From: Streptomyces cellostaticus | GTDB lineage: Bacteria; Actinomycetota; Actinomycetes; Streptomycetales; Streptomycetaceae | Assembly: GCF_001513965.1 (NCBI RefSeq) | Contig: NZ_KQ948021.1 | Span: 202,562-266,561, forward strand | Direction: 5' to 3' | Length of the DNA: 64,000 bases | In this document: piece after piece, positions 47,452-55,658 of the stretch | Position numbering within the stretch: the stretch's first letter is position 1 | How the letters are laid out: every line of letters starts with the position of its first letter | Notes under the pieces: model-generated | Seen by the model: only the letters and a program-made list of their open reading frames with translations | What the model was told of the DNA's origin: nothing | The model's database searches: none | Translations under genes and position numbers: made by a program

Positions 47452-49473
47452 TCAGCCGTCGAGTCGTACGACCCGCACGGCCCCCGCCGGGACCGCCAGG
47501 CGGCCCGCGGCGCGTTCGCCCGTCAGCAACTCGGTGCCGGGCGCGTCCAGCGGCACCTTGGCGTCGCCGCCGGTGTGGTTGATCACGAAGAGGTAGGTCC
47601 CCGACTCGCCGCCGCGGCGCACGACTTCGACGTCCCGGGGCAGGTCGGCGCGCGAGGCGATCCGGGCGTCGTCGGCGGCCCAGCCGATCAGCGCGTCCAG
47701 GCCGTGGGCGTCGAGGCGGGTGGAGACGTACCAGGCGGTGCCCTCGCCGAGGCGGTGCCGGGTGAGAGCCGGGTGGCCCGCGGTGAGCCCGTCGGCGTAC
47801 GTCCACACGGTCTCGGCGCCGCGCGGCACCACGAACTCCGTCCACACGTCGCCGGTCAGCTCGGAGCCGTCGGGACCGGTCAGGCGGACCCGCTCGTCCT
47901 TCAGCAGTGGGGAGAACTCCTCCACGGTCAGGCCGAGGACGTCGCGCAGGGTGCCCGGGTAGGCGCCGTCGTGCACGGCGTCGTGCTCGTCGACGATGCC
48001 GGAGAAGTACGACACGACGAGCGTGCCGCCGTTTTCGACGTACTCCCTGATGTTGTTCCCGGCCGCTTCCGTCATCAGGTACAGGGCCGGTACGACGACC
48101 AGGGGATAAGCCGACAAGTCGGCTTCCGGGTGGGCGAAGTCGACCGTGAGGTGGCGGTCGTAGAGGGCCTCGTAGAAGGAGTCGGCGCGTTCGCGCGGGT
48201 CGTGGTCCTCGCTGGGCCGCCAGGCGAGGTTCTGCGCCCACCAGGACTGCCAGTCCCACAGCACGGCCACGTCGGCCTCGGTGCGGGTGTCGCGGATCGT
48301 GCTCAACGAGTCGAGTGACGCGCCGAGTTCCACGACCTCGCGCCACACGCGGGTCTCGGTGCCGCCGTGCGGAAGCATCGAGGAGTGGAACTTCTCGGCG
48401 CCGCGCCGGGACTGGCGCCACTGGAAGAACATCGCCCCCTCGGAGCCGCGGGCCACGTGCGCGAGGGAGTTGCGAGCCATCTGGCGGGGAGCCTTGGCGG
48501 GGTTGCGGGGCTGCCAGTTGACGCCCGAGGTGGAGTGCTCCAGCAGCAGCCAGGGGGCGCCGCCCGCGACGGAGCGGGTGAGGTCGGCGGCCATCGCCAG
48601 GTTGACGTGGGTGCGGCGGCCGTCGGTGATCAGGTAGTGGTCGTTGGTGACGAGGTCGACCTCGCGGCCCCAGGCCCAGTAGTCCAGGGAGTCGCACTGG
48701 CTGAGCGCGGTCATGAAGTTGGTCGTCACCGGGACGCCGGGCGAGAGGCGGTGCAGGATGTCCCGCTCGGCGCGGAAGTTCTCGCGGATGGTGGCGTCGG
48801 CGAACCGCTTGTAGTCGAGGGCCTGGCCCGGGTTGCCGACGGTCGGGGTGGCCCGGGGTGGGTTGATCTGCTCCAGGTCCGTGTAGCGCTGGCCCCAGAA
48901 GGCCGTGCCCCAGGCCTCGTTGACCGCCTCCACCTTGCCGTAGGTGCCGGCGAGCCAGCAGCGGAAGTGGGCGGCGCAGGAGTCGCAGTAGCAGGCCGAG
49001 ACGGGGACGCCGTACTCGTTGTGCACGTGCCACATCGCGAGCGCCGGGTGGTCGCCGTAGCGCTCGGCGAGCTCGGTGGTGATGCTCGCGGCGGCGGCGC
49101 GGTAGTCGGCGTTGCTGTGGCAGATCGCGCCGCGCGAGCCGAACTCGTAGCGCACGCCCTCCGCGGTGACCGGCAGGGCCTCGGGGTGCGCCCGGTAGAA
49201 CCAGGCGGGCGGCACCACGGTGGGCGTGCCGAGGTCGACGCGGATGCCGTTCTCGTGCAGCAGCGCGAGGATCCGGTCCAGCCAGCCGAAGTCGTACTCC
49301 CCGGGGGCGGGCTCCAGCAGGGCCCAGGAGAAGATCCCGACGCTGACCATCGTGACGCCGGCCTCCCGCATCAGCCGGACGTCCTCCTGCCAGACGCTTT
49401 CCGGCCACTGCTCGGGGTTGTAGTCCCCACCGAAGGCGAGCCTGGTGAGGCCCCTGGGGGTGGTCTCCGGCAT
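47452..49473 (-). CDS. ganA: Beta-galactosidase, GH42
   Basis: The 673-residue cytoplasmic protein has the GH42 TIM barrel (about 1-395), trimerisation domain and C-terminal domain. The acid/base Glu153 is in HVHNEYG, and the nucleophile Glu312 in LEHSTS. Four cysteines (C118, C161, C163, C166) match the GH42 zinc site. It splits beta-1,4-galactobiose and related oligosaccharides imported by the neighbouring ABC transporter. The ATG is preceded by GGGAGAG. The first 17 bases around the start mirror those of the divergent binding-protein gene. It is the first gene of the leftward operon. Confidence 0.93.
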   Translation of the reverse strand: MPETTPRGLTRLAFGGDYNPEQWPESVWQEDVRLMREAGVTMVSVGIFSWALLEPAPGEYDFGWLDRILALLHENGIRVDLGTPTVVPPAWFYRAHPEALPVTAEGVRYEFGSRGAICHSNADYRAAAASITTELAERYGDHPALAMWHVHNEYGVPVSACYCDSCAAHFRCWLAGTYGKVEAVNEAWGTAFWGQRYTDLEQINPPRATPTVGNPGQALDYKRFADATIRENFRAERDILHRLSPGVPVTTNFMTALSQCDSLDYWAWGREVDLVTNDHYLITDGRRTHVNLAMAADLTRSVAGGAPWLLLEHSTSGVNWQPRNPAKAPRQMARNSLAHVARGSEGAMFFQWRQSRRGAEKFHSSMLPHGGTETRVWREVVELGASLDSLSTIRDTRTEADVAVLWDWQSWWAQNLAWRPSEDHDPRERADSFYEALYDRHLTVDFAHPEADLSAYPLVVVPALYLMTEAAGNNIREYVENGGTLVVSYFSGIVDEHDAVHDGAYPGTLRDVLGLTVEEFSPLLKDERVRLTGPDGSELTGDVWTEFVVPRGAETVWTYADGLTAGHPALTRHRLGEGTAWYVSTRLDAHGLDALIGWAADDARIASRADLPRDVEVVRRGGESGTYLFVINHTGGDAKVPLDAPGTELLTGERAAGRLAVPAGAVRVVRLDG

Positions 49474-49560
49474 GGATCTCTCCCGATGAATCGATCATTT
49501 GGGAACGTGCACACACAACGGAGGCGGTGCGAGCCCAACATAACCGCACAGCAACAACCA

Positions 49561-49591
49561 TTGACAAGTGTCCGGGATGTTTCTCTACTGT
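49561..49591 (+). promoter_or_regulatory. Promoter of the galactan ABC operon
   Basis: TTGACA at 49561-49566 is a perfect -35 box. The -10 box is either TCTACT (49584-49589, spacing 17) or TACTGT (49586-49591, spacing 19). The first LacI operator begins at 49589, overlapping this promoter's -10 region and start site. On the opposite strand TTGTCA, the other face of the same sequence, followed by TTATGT 18 bases on, may serve the beta-galactosidase gene. Confidence 0.7.
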
Positions 49592-49602
49592 GAACGCTCA
49601 CA
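49589..49602. promoter_or_regulatory. LacI operator 1, TGTGAACGCTCACA
   Basis: The palindrome TGTGA-N4-TCACA, with central CG pair, is the usual operator form of LacI-type regulators of oligosaccharide genes. It overlaps the promoter of the ABC operon. It is the left member of a duplicated 27-base block that also includes GCATGGCAGG (49606-49615). Confidence 0.85.
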
Positions 49603-49642
49603 GAAGCATGGCAGGGCCATCCGACGCCGGAGGAGCCGGGTC

Positions 49643-49658
49643 ATGTGAACGGTCACAT
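49643..49658. promoter_or_regulatory. LacI operator 2, ATGTGAACGGTCACAT
   Basis: This dyad is symmetric over 16 bases apart from one central mismatched pair, and is longer than operator 1. It sits in the 5' leader, 53 bases before the binding-protein start. The regular spacing from operator 1 suggests DNA looping or tetramer binding by the LacI protein encoded at the end of the operon. Confidence 0.85.
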
Positions 49659-49710
49659 CTGCATGGCAGGTCCCCGCAGCGGGCGGGGACCCAGGTCAGG
49701 GGAGAGATCC

Positions 49711-51027
49711 ATGCCGCACACGAAGCGCAGCCGCCTCGTGACATCCGCCGTCGCCGTCGTGCTCGGCGCCACCGCCCTCACCGCCTGCGGCTCCGGGGAC
49801 GACAGCAAGGCCGAGTCCGGCCCGGTTTCGCTGACGTACTGGACCTGGACGCCCGGCATGGACAAGGTCGTCGACCTGTGGAACAAGGGGCCGGGCAAGA
49901 AGGACAAGATCACCGTCACGGCGAAGAAGCAGGCGGGTGGCGACACGCTGATCACCAAGATCCTCACCGCGCACAAGGCGAAGAAGGCGCCCGACCTGGT
50001 GCAGGCCGAGTACCAGGCGCTGCCCACGCTGGTCAGCAATGACGCGCTGGCCGACATATCCAAGGAGGTCGGCGACGCGAAGAGCAAGTTCGCCGACGGC
50101 GTCTGGCAGCAGACCACGCTGGGCACGGACGCGGTGTACGCGGTGCCGCAGGACATCGGACCGATGATGTTCTACTACCGCGCGGACCTGTTCAAGAAGT
50201 ACGGCCTGAAGGTCCCCACCACCTGGGAACAGTTCGCCGAGACCGCCCGCGCACTGAAGAAGAAGGCACCGGACAAGGCCCTGACCACTTTCTCCGCCAA
50301 CGACTCCGGTCTGTTCGCGGGGCTCGCCCAGCAGGCCGGTGCCAAGTGGTGGACCACCTCCGGCGACAAGTGGAAGGTCGCCATCAACGACGCGGCCACC
50401 CAGAAGGTCGCCAAGTTCTGGGGCGGGCTGGTCAAGGAAGGTGCCATCGACAACCAGCCGATGTACCAGCCGGCCTGGAACAAGGCCCTCAACACGGGCA
50501 GGGAGATCGCCTGGGTCAGCGCCGTGTGGGCGCCGGGCACGCTCACCACGGCCGCGCCGGACACCAAGGGCAAGTGGGCCATGGCCCCGCTCCCCCAGTG
50601 GTCGCTCGACCAGGACGTCACCGGCAGCTGGGGCGGCTCCTCCACCGCGGTCACCACCGACTCCCCGCACCAGGCCGCCGCCGCCAAGTTCGCGGCGTGG
50701 CTGAACACCGACGGCGACGCCCTCAGCGCGCTGGCGAAGGAGGGGGGCATCTACCCGGCCTCCACCTCCGCCCAGCTCAGCGGCGCCTTCTCCAACCCGC
50801 CGGCGTTCTTCTCCGACCAGGCGGACTTCTACACGAAGGCCGCCGACATCGCGAAGACCACGGCGCCGTCCGCGTGGGGCCCGAACGTGAACGTCGCCTA
50901 CGCGACCTTCAACGACGCGTTCGGTGCCGCCGCCAAGAACAAGTCGGACTTCGTCGCCGCTCTGAACAAGATGCAGGACGACACGGTCGCCGACATGAAG
51001 AAGCAGGGCTTCGGGGTTTCTCAGTGA
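49711..51027 (+). CDS. Sugar ABC transporter substrate-binding lipoprotein
   Basis: The 438-residue protein has a lipobox (LGATALTAC-GSG) and is an extracellular family 1 solute-binding protein (MalE type). Typical features are LTYWTWTPGMDK near the N-terminus, YAVPQDIGPMMFYYRADLFK and GGSSTAVTTDSPHQAAAAKF. AGGGGAGAG precedes the ATG. It should bind galacto-oligosaccharides delivered by the galactanase. It is the first gene of a coupled operon with two permeases and the LacI regulator. Confidence 0.92.
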   Translation: MPHTKRSRLVTSAVAVVLGATALTACGSGDDSKAESGPVSLTYWTWTPGMDKVVDLWNKGPGKKDKITVTAKKQAGGDTLITKILTAHKAKKAPDLVQAEYQALPTLVSNDALADISKEVGDAKSKFADGVWQQTTLGTDAVYAVPQDIGPMMFYYRADLFKKYGLKVPTTWEQFAETARALKKKAPDKALTTFSANDSGLFAGLAQQAGAKWWTTSGDKWKVAINDAATQKVAKFWGGLVKEGAIDNQPMYQPAWNKALNTGREIAWVSAVWAPGTLTTAAPDTKGKWAMAPLPQWSLDQDVTGSWGGSSTAVTTDSPHQAAAAKFAAWLNTDGDALSALAKEGGIYPASTSAQLSGAFSNPPAFFSDQADFYTKAADIAKTTAPSAWGPNVNVAYATFNDAFGAAAKNKSDFVAALNKMQDDTVADMKKQGFGVSQ

Positions 51028-51950
51028 CCAGCACCGCACGCCGGAGGTCGTACGGGGTCAAGGGGGCCCCGTACGCCTTCCTCCTCCCCGCCACGATCCT
51101 CTTCACCGTGTTCTTCGCGCTGCCCATCGGCTACGCGCTCTGGCTCAGCTTCCGCAAGGTCCACGTCTCCGGCCTCGGCCTGGGGGCGGGCGCCCGCAGC
51201 GAGGTCTGGGCCGGCTTCGAGAACTACACCGAGGCCTTCCAGGACAGCGAATTCCTGCACGGCGCGCTGCGCGTGCTGGGCTACGGCTGCATCGTCGTCC
51301 CGGTGATGCTCGGCCTCGCGCTGCTGTTCGCGCTGATGCTGGACTCGGACAAGGTGCGGCTCACCTCGTTCACCCGGCTCGCGATCTTCCTGCCGTACGC
51401 CATCCCCGGCGTGGTGGCCGCGCTGATGTGGGGCTTTCTGTACCTGCCGGACGTCAGCCCGTTCTACTACGTGCTCGAGAAGCTGGGCCTGCCGCAGCCG
51501 AACCTGCTGGACGGCGGCCCGCTGTACCTCGCCCTGTCGAACATCGCGGTCTGGGGCGGCACCGGCTTCAACATGATCGTCATCTACACCTCGCTCAGGT
51601 CGATCCCGGCCGAGGTGTACGAGGCGGCGAAGCTGGACGGCGCCACCCCGCTGCAGATCGCACTGAAGATCAAGATCCCGATGGTGGCGCCCTCGCTGGT
51701 GCTGACCTTCTTCTTCTCGATCATCGCGACGCTCCAGGTGTTCAACGAGCCGACCACCCTCAAGCCGCTCACCAACTCCGTCAACACGAGCTGGAGTCCG
51801 CTGATGAAGGTGTACCAGGACGCCTTCCACCGGGGCGACATCTACTCGGCCGCCGCCGAGGCGACCCTGATCGCGCTGGCAACGCTGGTCCTGTCGTTCG
51901 GTTTCCTGCGGGCCGCGAACCGCCGTAACAAGCAGGAGGAAGCGGCATGA
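51024..51950 (+). CDS. Sugar ABC transporter permease (MalF type)
   Basis: The 308-residue protein has six transmembrane helices and the cytoplasmic EAA loop EVYEAAKLDGATPLQIALKI (about 203-222) that contacts the ATPase. The GTG start overlaps the binding-protein stop (GTGA). No ATPase gene is present in the operon; streptomycete sugar importers of this type use the shared MsiK ATPase encoded elsewhere. Confidence 0.92.
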   Translation: MTSTARRRSYGVKGAPYAFLLPATILFTVFFALPIGYALWLSFRKVHVSGLGLGAGARSEVWAGFENYTEAFQDSEFLHGALRVLGYGCIVVPVMLGLALLFALMLDSDKVRLTSFTRLAIFLPYAIPGVVAALMWGFLYLPDVSPFYYVLEKLGLPQPNLLDGGPLYLALSNIAVWGGTGFNMIVIYTSLRSIPAEVYEAAKLDGATPLQIALKIKIPMVAPSLVLTFFFSIIATLQVFNEPTTLKPLTNSVNTSWSPLMKVYQDAFHRGDIYSAAAEATLIALATLVLSFGFLRAANRRNKQEEAA

Positions 51951-52852
51951 GTTCTCTTGCCATCCGCAAGGCGCAGCCCGCGGCGGGCACCACGCCCGGA
52001 ACCGCCCAGGGCCCGCCGCTGCGCCGCAGGATCGCCCTGGTGCCCACGGTCACCCTGCTGATCGGCGCGATCTACACCCTGCTGCCGGTGGCCTGGGTGG
52101 TGATCGCGTCCACCAAGTCCGGGCACGAGCTGTTCTCCACCTTCACCTTCCTGCCCGGCACCGGTTTCACCGGCAACATCAAGGACCTCAACGCCTACCG
52201 CGGCGGCATCTACTGGAAGTGGATGGGCAACTCCGCCTTGTACGCCGGTCTCGGCGCCCTGCTGTCGACCGCCGTCTCGGCGTTCAGCGGCTACGCGATC
52301 GCGACCTACCGCTTCCGGGGCCGCGAGACGATGTTCAACGTCCTGCTCGCGGGCGTCCTGATGCCCCCGGTGATCCTTGCCATCCCGCAGTACCTGCTGC
52401 TGGCGAAGGCGAACCTCACGGACTCCTACCTGTCCGTGCTGCTGCCGCAGATCCTCTCCCCGTACGGCGTCTACCTGTCCCGGATCTACGCGGCCGCCGC
52501 CGTCCCCGCCGACGTGGTGGAGGCCGGGCGGACGGACGGGGCCGGCGAGTGGCGGATCTTCACCCGGATCGCACTGCCGATGATGATCCCCGGCATGGTC
52601 ACGGTGTTCCTGTTCCAGTTCGTGGCCGTGTGGAACAACTTCCTGCTGCCTTACATCATGCTCAGTGACGACGAGAAGTTCCCGCTCACACTGGGTCTGT
52701 ACACACTGCTGGAGCAGGGCTCCAACACCCCGGCGCTGTACACGCTGGTGATCACGGGCGCGTTCCTCGCGGTCCTCCCGCTGATCGCGCTGTTCCTGGT
52801 CATCCAGCGATTCTGGAGCCTTGATCTCCTCTCCGGAGCCGTAAAGTCATGA
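51947..52852 (+). CDS. Sugar ABC transporter permease (MalG type)
   Basis: The 301-residue protein has six transmembrane helices and an EAA-type loop reading DVVEAGRTDGAGEWRIFTRI, in which EAGRTDGAG departs from the usual EAA-x3-G pattern at the second alanine. It pairs with the upstream permease. Its start overlaps the upstream stop (ATGA) and its stop overlaps the lacI start. AGGAGG lies six bases before the ATG. Confidence 0.92.
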   Translation: MSSLAIRKAQPAAGTTPGTAQGPPLRRRIALVPTVTLLIGAIYTLLPVAWVVIASTKSGHELFSTFTFLPGTGFTGNIKDLNAYRGGIYWKWMGNSALYAGLGALLSTAVSAFSGYAIATYRFRGRETMFNVLLAGVLMPPVILAIPQYLLLAKANLTDSYLSVLLPQILSPYGVYLSRIYAAAAVPADVVEAGRTDGAGEWRIFTRIALPMMIPGMVTVFLFQFVAVWNNFLLPYIMLSDDEKFPLTLGLYTLLEQGSNTPALYTLVITGAFLAVLPLIALFLVIQRFWSLDLLSGAVKS

Positions 52853-53880
52853 CCATGAGCAATTCGGGGGGCCGGCGCAAACCGCCGACGATCCACGACG
52901 TGGCGCGCGAGGCAGGAGTCTCACGGGGCACCGTCTCGCGCGTGCTCAACGGCGGGCACTACGTCAGCCCCACCGCGCAGGAGGCGGTCAACGCCGCCAT
53001 CCGCAGGACCGGGTACGTCGTGAACCGGCACGCCCGCTCGTTGATCACTGGACGCTCCGACTCGGTCGGCTTCCTGCTGACCGAGCCGCAGGAGCGGTTC
53101 TTCGAGGATCCCAACTTCAATGTGCTGCTGAGCGGTTGCACCCAGGCGCTGGCCGCGCACGACATCCCGCTGCTGCTGATGCTGGCGGGGACGAAGGACG
53201 AACGGCGGCGCATAACGCGCTACATCACGGCCGGCCACGTCGACGGAGTACTGCTGGTCTCCAGCCACTCCGGTGATCCGGTCGCCGAGGAACTGCGGGA
53301 GGCGGGCGTGCCGCTGGTCGCCTGCGGCAAGCCGATCGGCCTCGGCTCCAAGGTGAGTTATGTGGCCGCCGACGACCGCGACGGCGCCCGGGACATGGTC
53401 CGGCACCTGCTCTCGCTCGGCCGGCGCCGGATCGGCGTGGTCACTGGTCCGCTGGACACCCCGGGCGGTGTGGAGCGGCTCGCCGGGTACAAGGAGGTGC
53501 TCGCCGAGGCGGGCGTCGAGGTGGACGAGCGGCTGATCGTCTCCGGCGACTACAGCCGGGCCAGCGGGGAGGCGGGCGCGGAGCAGCTGCTCGCCCGGGC
53601 CCCGGACATGGACGCCGTGTTCGTCGCTTCCGACCTGATGGCGCAGGGCGTACTGGCGGCCCTGCACCGGGCGGGCAAGCGGGTGCCGGACGACATCGCT
53701 GTCGGCGGTTTCGACGACTCCCCCGCGGCGACCGCCGCCTCCCCGGCGCTCACCACCATCCGTCAGCCGTGGGACCGGATCAGCGCCGAGATGGTGCGGG
53801 TGCTGCTCGCGCAGATCGGCGGGGAGGACCCGGCCGCGGTGATCCTTCCGACGTTGCTGGTCCGCCGCGAGTCGACGTGA
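52849..53880 (+). CDS. LacI family regulator of the galactan cluster
   Basis: The 343-residue protein has a LacI helix-turn-helix (TIHDVAREAGVSRGTVSRVL, about 14-33), hinge NRHARSLITGRSD and a periplasmic-binding-protein-like sugar domain (about 70-340). It is the last gene of the transporter operon and translationally coupled. The two TGTGA-N4-TCACA operators between the divergent operons are its likely targets, and galactobiose-like sugar would release it. Two ATG codons at 52849 and 52855 are possible starts. Confidence 0.9.
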   Translation: MTMSNSGGRRKPPTIHDVAREAGVSRGTVSRVLNGGHYVSPTAQEAVNAAIRRTGYVVNRHARSLITGRSDSVGFLLTEPQERFFEDPNFNVLLSGCTQALAAHDIPLLLMLAGTKDERRRITRYITAGHVDGVLLVSSHSGDPVAEELREAGVPLVACGKPIGLGSKVSYVAADDRDGARDMVRHLLSLGRRRIGVVTGPLDTPGGVERLAGYKEVLAEAGVEVDERLIVSGDYSRASGEAGAEQLLARAPDMDAVFVASDLMAQGVLAALHRAGKRVPDDIAVGGFDDSPAATAASPALTTIRQPWDRISAEMVRVLLAQIGGEDPAAVILPTLLVRREST

Positions 53881-53938
53881 GCGGAAGCGCCCACTGGGGT
53901 GCCGCGCCGTGCCGTCGTGCGTCTGCTGCGCCCTTGTG

Positions 53939-53990
53939 GCTGGTCGCCCACACGGCGGAGCCGCATATCAGTCACAGCCCCGCGCCCCTT
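53939..53990 (+). repeat. Interspersed intergenic repeat, copy 3
   Basis: GCTGGTCGCCCACACGGCGG, then AGCCGCATATCAGTCACAG and CCCCGCGCCCCTT. It shares the ACGGCGGAGCCGCATATC and CACAGCCCCGCGCCCCT parts with the other two copies. It fills the gap between convergent lacI and response-regulator genes. Confidence 0.8.
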
Positions 53991-53996
53991 TGGGCG

Positions 53997-54680
53997 CTAC
54001 CGCGCCCGCGCTCTGACCAGCCCCGTCTCATAGGCGAGGACGACCGCCTGGGCGCGGTCGCGCAGGCCCAGCTTGGCGAAGATACGGGCCACATGGGACT
54101 TGACCGTGGCCTCGCTGAGGGTCAGCTCGGCGGCCAGTTCGGTGTTGGACAGGCCGCGTCCCATCAGGGTCAGCACCTCCCGCTCGCGGGGTGTGAGGGC
54201 GGCCAGGTCGGCGGGGACGGCCTGGGCCGTCCGCTCGGCCTCGGCCGCGTACCGCTCCACCAGGCGCCGGGTGATCTGCGGCGCCAGCAGGGCGTCGCCG
54301 GTGCCGACGAGTCGTACGGCCGCTGCCAGGTGCTCGGGGGTGACGTCCTTGAGCAGGAAGCCGCTGGCACCGAGCGAGAGGGCCGTGTACACGTACCGGT
54401 CCAGGTCGAAGGTGGTCAGCATCAGCACCCGGCAGCCCGGGGTCTGCTCCAGGATGCGCCGGGTGGCCTCCAGGCCGTCCATGGTCGGCATCCGGATGTC
54501 CATGAGCACGACGTCCGGCGCCAGTTCACGGGCGGCGGCCACCGCCTCGACGCCGTCGGCGGCCTCACCCACCACCTCGATGCCCCGGGCGGTGAGGATC
54601 AGCCGGAAGCCGGTCCGGATGAGCGTCTGGTCGTCGGCGATCAGGACGCGGGGCGCCCGCTCGGGCGCGTCCGCGGTCAC
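53997..54680 (-). CDS. NarL/LuxR-type response regulator
   Basis: The 227-residue protein has a receiver domain (about 10-125) with acidic pocket D16/D17 (IADDQ), phosphorylation site Asp61 (LMDIRMP) and Lys (FLLKDVTP). A LuxR helix-turn-helix follows (about 160-222: LTPREREVLTLMGRGLSNTE). The GTG start overlaps the kinase stop (GTGA). It is likely to activate the divergent ABC/FtsX genes, a frequent arrangement in actinomycetes. Confidence 0.92.
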   Translation of the reverse strand: MTADAPERAPRVLIADDQTLIRTGFRLILTARGIEVVGEAADGVEAVAAARELAPDVVLMDIRMPTMDGLEATRRILEQTPGCRVLMLTTFDLDRYVYTALSLGASGFLLKDVTPEHLAAAVRLVGTGDALLAPQITRRLVERYAAEAERTAQAVPADLAALTPREREVLTLMGRGLSNTELAAELTLSEATVKSHVARIFAKLGLRDRAQAVVLAYETGLVRARAR

Positions 54681-55555
54681 GGGCGGTCCAGGGGTATGCG
54701 GGCGCGGACGCGGTAGCCGCCGCCGAGCCTGCGCCGGGCGTCGAGGTCACCGCCGTAGACGGCGATTCGTTCGCGCAGCCCCAGAAGACCGCGTCCGGTG
54801 CCCGGGTGATGCTGCGCCCGCTCCGGTGGGGTGCCCGTGAGCACGCTGGGGCCGGTGTTGAGGATCTCGACGCGCAGGGCGTGGTCGGCGTAGCGCACGC
54901 TCACCTCCGCCTGGCCGCCGTCGCCGTGCCGGAGCGCATTGGTCAGGGCCTCCTGGATGATGCGGTAGGCGGTCACGTCGATGCCCTGCGGGAGCGGGCG
55001 CGGCACGCCGGAGACGCGGACCTCGACGGGCAGCCCGGCGAACGATATCCGGTCCACGAGCGGGCCGAGCCGGTCGAGACCGGGCTGCGGCGCGAGGGCC
55101 GTGCTCGCCGCGTCGGCGGCCGGGCCGGGGTCGGTGTCCGTGCCGTCCGGTGCGGGGGCCAGCAGCCCCAGCAGATGTCTGAGGTCGGTCATCGCGCCCC
55201 GCCCGGCGTCCTCCACGGCCCGCAGCGCGGTCGCCGCCTCGTGAGGCATCGTCCCGAGCACCTCGCGGGCGGCGCTCGCCTGGACGACCATGAGACTGAC
55301 GTTGTGACTGACGATGTCGTGCAACTCGCGAGCGATCCGGTCCCGTTCGGCCGCGATCGCGGCTTCGGCCGCGCTCTCCCGCTCACGCTCCAGCAGCCAG
55401 CCCCGCTCCCCCACCGCCGCCTGCCAGCGGCGCCGGGTGCGCACCAGCACCACGGTCAGCCCCAGGACGGCCGCGCACGCCACCGCGAGCGCCGTCGCCA
55501 TCACGTCGTACTCCCCCATGCCGTTCATGGTCGCAGACCGCACTGACATCGGCAT
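54677..55555 (-). CDS. HisKA_3-type sensor histidine kinase
   Basis: The 292-residue protein has one N-terminal transmembrane helix (ALAVACAAVLGLTVVLV), the HisKA_3 phosphoacceptor ERDRIARELHDIVSHNVSLM (His79) and an HATPase domain with N box (EALTNALRHG) and GRGLLGLRERI. It lacks a sizeable extracellular sensor domain, so the signal is probably sensed in the membrane. The start is uncertain: ATG at 55555, 55528 or 55519, none with a good ribosome site. It is coupled to the response regulator and divergent from the ABC pair. Confidence 0.88.
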   Translation of the reverse strand: MPMSVRSATMNGMGEYDVMATALAVACAAVLGLTVVLVRTRRRWQAAVGERGWLLERERESAAEAAIAAERDRIARELHDIVSHNVSLMVVQASAAREVLGTMPHEAATALRAVEDAGRGAMTDLRHLLGLLAPAPDGTDTDPGPAADAASTALAPQPGLDRLGPLVDRISFAGLPVEVRVSGVPRPLPQGIDVTAYRIIQEALTNALRHGDGGQAEVSVRYADHALRVEILNTGPSVLTGTPPERAQHHPGTGRGLLGLRERIAVYGGDLDARRRLGGGYRVRARIPLDRP

Positions 55556-55645
55556 CGACCTGGGGATTCAGCGTGCTCCATCCCTGGAATGAGTCCGCGC
55601 CGCAGTGCCATCCGGAGAGGGATGCAGAGGGCGCCGCCCCACGTC

Positions 55646-55651
55646 TAGCGT
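55646..55651 (+). promoter_or_regulatory. -10 box TAGCGT seven bases before the ABC ATPase start
   Basis: TAGCGT is a good TANNNT box and is followed by seven bases and the ATG of the ATPase gene. No ribosome site fits in between, so the mRNA is predicted to be leaderless. The -35 region is poor, which fits a promoter that needs the neighbouring response regulator. Confidence 0.45.
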
Positions 55652-55658
55652 CCTGCCC

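Larger units (their letters stand above)
49589..49670 (+). repeat. Tandem duplicated operator block, offset 55 bases
   Basis: TGTGAACG-c/g-TCACA-N3-GCATGGCAGG occurs at 49589-49615 and again at 49644-49670. The two copies differ only at one base in the operator and three in the spacer. The offset of 55 bases is about five helical turns, so both operators face the same side of the DNA. Confidence 0.8.
49468..49716. repeat. Mirrored start cassettes of the divergent gan genes
   Basis: GGGAGAGATCCATGCCG occurs at the beta-galactosidase start (minus strand, 49484-49468) and at the binding-protein start (plus strand, 49700-49716). The 17 bases are identical and include the ribosome site and first two codons. 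It is an inverted repeat with its arms 215 bases apart, containing the whole control region. Confidence 0.8.
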
